17,417 bases of DNA from Bacillota bacterium (GTDB taxonomy: Bacteria > Bacillota > Clostridia > Christensenellales > Aristaeellaceae), in the NCBI GenBank assembly GCA_023460055.1, contig JAEWRJ010000055.1, positions 1 through 17,417 of the forward strand. Reading direction: 5' to 3'. Both the position numbers and the translations under genes were made by a program. This document shows positions 14,191-17,417 of this stretch, piece by piece (position 1 is the stretch's first letter; each line of letters opens with the position of its first letter). The notes below the pieces were generated by a model. That model worked only from the letters and a program-made list of their open reading frames with translations. It ran no database searches and was not told the DNA's origin.

Positions 14191-14250
14191 ATGGCAAATA
14201 ACTACAATTACCAATCCTCATTCCTTGCTGATGGTGGCAATAGTGACTAA
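14191..14250 (+). CDS. 19-aa leader ORF overlapping the start of recD2
   Basis: An ATG at 14191, 9 nt after a consensus AGGAGG (14176-14181), opens a frame encoding MANNYNYQSSFLADGGNSD and a TAA at 14248-14250. This is the only strong ribosome binding site before the helicase gene, yet it serves a different frame (+1 relative to recD2). The stop lies 3-20 nt inside the possible recD2 starts, including the overlap GTGACTAA at 14243-14250. It may be a translational-coupling leader, or the relic of another gene whose start was joined to recD2. Confidence 0.5.
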   Translation: MANNYNYQSSFLADGGNSD

Positions 14251-16441
14251 GCTTCGATGTGTTGTAGAACGAATCACCTTTCGCAGTGAGAGCAATGGTT
14301 ACTCCGTGATCAAGACGCGGGTAAAGGGGTATTCAGATCTCATTGCTGTCGTTGGCAACCTTATGGATGTGCACATCGGCTCCGTTTTACTCGTGACAGG
14401 TGATTGGAAGGTTGACAGCAAGTTTGGCAGACAGTTCGTAGCCACTGAATGGGAAGAAACGCTCCCTGCGACCGTATATGGCATTGAGAAGTACCTGGGC
14501 AGCGGTCTCATTAAGGGAATAGGCCCTAAGTTCGCCAGGAAGATCGTCGAACAATTCGGTGACCAAACGCTCGACATCATCGAAACAGAGCCATCCAGGC
14601 TGATTGAGGTGCCCGGGATTGGTGAACGCCGTGTCGCCCTGATCAGCGCTGGCTGGCTGGCACAAAAAGAGATCAAGAACCTCATGCTTTTCCTCCAATC
14701 CCATGATGTATCCACTGCGCATGCCGCCAGAATCTATAAGGCATATGGCAACAACAGCATCGCAGTCATGAACGAGAACCCTTATCGCCTCGCAGATGAC
14801 ATCTGGGGGATCGGGTTCAAAACTGCTGATACGATCGCGATGAAGCTGGGCATGGAGAAAGAAAAGTTCGCCCGCTGCCGCAGCGGTTTGATGTACACAC
14901 TCAATAAGCTCTCCGAAGAAGGGCATTGCTTTGCCTTCCGAAGCCAGCTGATCACAAAAGCCCGTGAACTGCTTGAGGTTGACGAGCCCATTCTCAATAT
15001 GAGTCTGGACGAAATGCACCGCGTCCAGGATGTGATCATCGAAAAGAATGTGATTGAGCTCTCTGAGGGAGAAGACCATCAGGTCTTTGCTGACGCAATC
15101 TACCTTCCACCATTCTACTTCTCCGAGTTAGGCGTCGCGAAAAGGCTGTCATCCTTGCTGCACAAAGGACGAGAGAAGACCATCCTCAACCCGGATCACA
15201 TTATCAAAGCTGTGGAAGAACAATCCGGGATCACGTACGATGATGTGCAGCTGCAGGCAATTCAGTGCGCTATTTCTTCCAAAGTCATGGTTCTGACAGG
15301 AGGTCCCGGCACAGGGAAAACCACAACCACCAACAGCATCATCAAAATCTATCAGGCCAGCGGAAGCACAATTATCCTGGTTGCCCCAACAGGCCGTGCG
15401 GCAAAACGCATGACAGAAACAAGCGGTATGCAGGCAAAGACGATTCATCGCTTGCTCGAATACCAGCCAGCCACGGGCTATAAGCTCAATGAAGAGAATC
15501 CCTTGAAAGGTGATGTGATGATCGTTGACGAGTGCTCCATGATCGATGTCATGCTCATGTACAACCTGCTCAAGGCTGTGCCCGATCATATGACGGTCAT
15601 CCTTGTTGGGGATATCGATCAGTTGCCCTCCATCGGGGCAGGCAACATCCTCCGAGATATCATTGCATCCGAAACGATACCGATGGTTAAGCTTGAACGC
15701 ATCTTCCGTCAAGCGCAGGGCAGCCGCATCGTCATGAATGCCCATAGGATCAACAAAGGCGAATATCCAGAGGTCAACAACAGCAAAGGAACCGACTTCT
15801 TTTTTATCAATGATGAAGAACCGGAAAGTGTATCCAAGCAGATCGTCCAGCTTTGCCAGCAAAGGCTGCCTGCCGCCTATCACCTCAATGCCGTCAGTGA
15901 TATTCAGGTGCTAACCCCCATGCAGCGAGGGGTTGTTGGCGCTGTGTCCTTGAATAAAGAGCTTCAAAATGCGCTGAACCCGCAAAGCCAGTTATTGAGG
16001 CATGGAGGCACCGAGTACCGCCTGCATGATAAGGTCATGCAGATCAGGAACAACTACGACAAAGCCGTGTTCAACGGAGATATCGGCCTGATCAGCGCTG
16101 TCGATACAGAAGAACGGGAACTGATCGTATCGTTTGACGGTGAAGAAGTTCGGTACGATATCAGCGAACTGGATGAACTCATGCTGGCTTATGCCACAAC
16201 TATCCACAAGGCTCAGGGCAGCGAGTATCCTGTTGTCGTCATGCCGGTGTTGATGACGCATTATGTTATGCTGCAACGCAACCTCATCTATACAGGCATA
16301 ACCCGGGCGAAGAAGCTCCTGGTAATGATTGGGTCTAAGAAAGCATTGGCCTTGGCGATCCGGAATAATGCCGTTTTACAACGAAATACCCGCCTAACAA
16401 GCAGATTGCAGGACTTGTCTGGATATAAGACAAAAGCGTAA
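14231..16441 (+). CDS. recD2: RecD2-type ATP-dependent 5'-3' DNA helicase (AAA_30 family)
   Basis: This protein of about 736 residues is close in length to known RecD2/YrrC helicases. The N-terminal beta domain (RCVVERITFRSESNGYSVIK, VGNLMDVHIGSVLLVTGDW) is followed by helix-hairpin-helix motifs at about 96-110 (GIGPKFARKIVEQFG) and PGIGERR. The helicase core has Walker A GGPGTGKT (357-364, Lys363), Walker B DE (433-434, in VDECSM), motif III VGDIDQLPSIGAG, the late motif TIHKAQGSEYPVV, and motif VI YTGITRAKK. All catalytic residues are present. It lacks RecB/RecC partners, as expected of RecD2, and probably helps repair or replicate the element. Starts at TTG 14225, ATG 14231, GTG 14234 or GTG 14243 are all possible; none has a clear ribosome binding site, so coupling to the leader ORF is likely. 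It converges with the lysis genes. Confidence 0.93.
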   Translation: MVAIVTKLRCVVERITFRSESNGYSVIKTRVKGYSDLIAVVGNLMDVHIGSVLLVTGDWKVDSKFGRQFVATEWEETLPATVYGIEKYLGSGLIKGIGPKFARKIVEQFGDQTLDIIETEPSRLIEVPGIGERRVALISAGWLAQKEIKNLMLFLQSHDVSTAHAARIYKAYGNNSIAVMNENPYRLADDIWGIGFKTADTIAMKLGMEKEKFARCRSGLMYTLNKLSEEGHCFAFRSQLITKARELLEVDEPILNMSLDEMHRVQDVIIEKNVIELSEGEDHQVFADAIYLPPFYFSELGVAKRLSSLLHKGREKTILNPDHIIKAVEEQSGITYDDVQLQAIQCAISSKVMVLTGGPGTGKTTTTNSIIKIYQASGSTIILVAPTGRAAKRMTETSGMQAKTIHRLLEYQPATGYKLNEENPLKGDVMIVDECSMIDVMLMYNLLKAVPDHMTVILVGDIDQLPSIGAGNILRDIIASETIPMVKLERIFRQAQGSRIVMNAHRINKGEYPEVNNSKGTDFFFINDEEPESVSKQIVQLCQQRLPAAYHLNAVSDIQVLTPMQRGVVGAVSLNKELQNALNPQSQLLRHGGTEYRLHDKVMQIRNNYDKAVFNGDIGLISAVDTEERELIVSFDGEEVRYDISELDELMLAYATTIHKAQGSEYPVVVMPVLMTHYVMLQRNLIYTGITRAKKLLVMIGSKKALALAIRNNAVLQRNTRLTSRLQDLSGYKTKA

Positions 16442-16453
16442 AAATGGGCATAT

Positions 16454-16493
16454 AAAAAAGACCTCCAGCCGGACAAGCATCCGAACTGGAGGT
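16454..16493 (-). terminator. Rho-independent terminator after the lysis genes
   Basis: ACCTCCAG and CTGGAGGT form a perfect 8-bp stem with an inner CGGA/TCCG stem. On the minus strand the hairpin is followed by CTTTTTTATA, so it ends the leftward phage transcript just before it would run into recD2. In the plus direction only TTTCTGG follows, so any effect on recD2 transcripts would be weaker. Confidence 0.85.
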
Positions 16494-16531
16494 TTCTGGT
16501 TCAAGTATTCAGTTGTAGGGTCCCCTGACGC

Positions 16532-16915
16532 TTACGGTGTGCTGATTACAGTCAGCTCCCTGACCGCCGCTTCAATCTCATCGACATCAACCTTATAGCC
16601 TTTCTTGGCCAGCTGTCCTTTCACGTACATCAGCTTTTCCTTACCCGCTCCTGCGCCGTAGAGCTGCTCGGCGGCATACACCGCTACCAACACGGCAGCC
16701 CGTAGCATTTCCTGCTGCTGGGCAGACGTCCTCGCCTGGATCCAGGGAATCAGCTTGTGCGTAATCAGGGCAGCCAGGATACCAAGGACCGCCTGAAAGA
16801 TCGGTGTCAGGTCAATGGCAGGGGCTTCGAAGTTGGCAGTTGTCCCCTCTGCCATGGACACAGAGGCAAGCAGGACCAGCATCAGGGAAACCAGGATCAT
16901 CAGAATCTTCTTCAT
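16532..16915 (-). CDS. Phage holin, LLH family (127 aa)
   Basis: The start is the ATG at 16915, preceded by AAAGGAT; an in-frame ATG at 17029 would overlap most of the upstream gene and has no ribosome binding site. Residues 1-22 resemble a cleavable signal peptide (KKILMILVSLMLVLLASVSM, then AEG). A second hydrophobic segment (38-58, PIFQAVLGILAALITHKLIP) and the amphipathic C-terminal part (AVYAAEQLYGAGAGKEKLMY; VDEIEAAVRELTVIS) match the Holin_LLH family (Phage_holin_6_1). Holins form membrane lesions that release or activate the endolysin at the end of the lytic cycle. The gene follows a phage membrane protein by 13 nt and is the last of its operon; an endolysin gene, expected next, is not seen here. 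Confidence 0.85.
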   Translation of the reverse strand: MKKILMILVSLMLVLLASVSMAEGTTANFEAPAIDLTPIFQAVLGILAALITHKLIPWIQARTSAQQQEMLRAAVLVAVYAAEQLYGAGAGKEKLMYVKGQLAKKGYKVDVDEIEAAVRELTVISTP

Positions 16916-16928
16916 GTGGGTTATCCTT

Positions 16929-17345
16929 TCACTTTTTAGGGAACTCAGGCAGAGCCAGGAGTTCCTCAATTCTCGAGCTCGCAATATGGTTGTATCCCCG
17001 GGCTTGATAAGAGGCATAAGTGCTGGCAATGGATTCCTTCATCCCGCTGGGGCAATAACCATGCTCCAGCTTGAACATGCAGTAGGCGCGTTCGATGTTG
17101 TCGCGCTGCAGATCCGCGATGCTGTCATCCATCGTCGTCATTCGGGAGCCCAGCCCTTCCAGCTTATCCAGAACGGTCTGTCGATATTCCTTGTCTGTCT
17201 TCAGCGTCTCAGCGATGGCTCTTTGCCGTTGGGCTTTGCGTTCACGGCGCAGCCCCATCAGCGGCTTTAGCACGGCCATCCAGCCAATGATAGCGCCAGT
17301 GAGCGAAGCGCTGATAGCAATCAGGGCTTTCAGTTGTTCAGCCAT
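16929..17345 (-). CDS. Phage lysis-module membrane/coiled-coil protein (138 aa)
   Basis: This 138-aa protein starts at ATG 17345 after a purine-rich GGGGGAAGGGGA. It has one N-terminal hydrophobic segment (about residues 6-28, KALIAISASLTGAIIGWMAV) and a basic stretch. A helical region of the coiled-coil type follows (about 58-85), then a C-terminal segment ERAYCMFKLEHGYCPSGMKE ending in EELLALPEF. This layout is typical of small phage proteins encoded just before holins in clostridial prophages (XhlA/holin-like place). I know no biochemical role; it probably acts at the membrane with the holin. The stop and the holin ribosome binding site overlap, so they are one operon. Confidence 0.8.
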   Translation of the reverse strand: MAEQLKALIAISASLTGAIIGWMAVLKPLMGLRRERKAQRQRAIAETLKTDKEYRQTVLDKLEGLGSRMTTMDDSIADLQRDNIERAYCMFKLEHGYCPSGMKESIASTYASYQARGYNHIASSRIEELLALPEFPKK

Positions 17346-17386
17346 TCCCCTTCCCCCATTTCTGCTGGATCGATTACTTTATCCAT
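17330..17386 (-). CDS. 18-aa ORF with a consensus ribosome binding site, overlapping the lysis-module gene
   Basis: ATG 17386 follows AGGAGGTG by 7 nt and encodes MDKVIDPAEMGEGEWLNN before TGA at 17330, overlapping the first codons of the 138-aa gene in another frame. It may be a coupling leader for that gene. Upstream, from the right edge, one frame reads ALGLIQEVLGHG and stops at TAA 17379-17381, just across this start, and could be the C-terminus of the next phage gene; too little is in the window to be sure. Confidence 0.35.
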   Translation of the reverse strand: MDKVIDPAEMGEGEWLNN

Positions 17387-17417
17387 GCCCCAGCACCTCC
17401 TGGATCAGACCAAGTGC

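Larger units (their letters stand above)
4004..17417. mobile_element. Prophage-like mobile element (left end and accessory region; right end outside window)
   Basis: Everything from just after the araC stop looks foreign to the host sugar operon: a tandem serine-recombinase integration module (4027-7651), secreted cargo (7744-13718), a tRNA-like remnant, a RecD2-type helicase, and phage lysis genes (16532-17417). The left boundary is placed between 4004 and 4026 because integrase genes normally sit next to an att site and the preceding host gene is intact. No att repeat can be identified, since the other end is not in the window. An integrative element with captured lysis genes is the alternative to a true prophage. 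Confidence 0.6.

Overview
The window looks like the chromosome of a Gram-positive Firmicute, most likely a gut-type clostridium (Oscillospirales or a relative). The evidence is strong AGGAGG-type ribosome binding sites, TTG/GTG starts, Lpl/Ytc-type sugar permeases with an AraC regulator, BspA-type leucine-rich-repeat surface proteins, and tandem large serine recombinases of the clostridial kind. No species can be named from the sequence alone.

Layout. (1) 1-4003 is ordinary host DNA: a three-gene carbohydrate ABC importer transcribed leftward (permease, permease, solute-binding protein that runs off the left edge), and a divergent AraC-family regulator that probably controls it. (2) 4027-7651 is an integration module on the minus strand: a 26-codon ORF, an HTH/zinc-finger protein, a 56-aa protein that overlaps it by ATGA, and two large serine recombinases. 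Its last gene stops only 23 bp from the end of the araC gene, so the left end of the mobile element probably lies there. (3) 7744-13718 is a cargo block, also on the minus strand, of secreted and membrane proteins: a 254-aa secreted protein, a membrane-anchored coiled-coil protein with fourteen 14-residue repeats, a four-helix membrane protein, a zinc ribbon, a secreted BspA-like LRR protein and a small acidic protein. It ends in an intrinsic terminator. (4) 13719-14190 is non-coding and holds a degenerate tRNA-Ala-like sequence with its own terminator, and an extended -10 promoter overlapped by a dyad. (5) 14191-16441 is a RecD2-type helicase gene on the plus strand, preceded by an overlapping 19-codon ORF. 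(6) 16454-17417 is the end of a phage lysis module on the minus strand (LLH-family holin plus a phage-type membrane/coiled-coil protein), ending in a strong terminator that faces recD2.

How it fits together. The simplest reading is a prophage or phage-derived element whose late genes enter from the right, whose integrase module sits at the left end, and which carries an accessory ('moron'-like) region between them. Two of the cargo proteins share the same short acidic motif right after the signal peptide, and three carry export or membrane-anchor signals, so they may alter the surface of the lysogen. That role is inference. The right end of the element, its att sites and its structural genes are outside the window.

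Several starts were moved on ribosome-binding-site evidence: the permease at 2917 (TTG), the HTH protein at 7540, the coiled-coil protein at 12802 and the holin at 16915. Genes too short for a standard ORF cutoff were found at 6978-7148, 7571-7651, 14191-14250 and 17330-17386.
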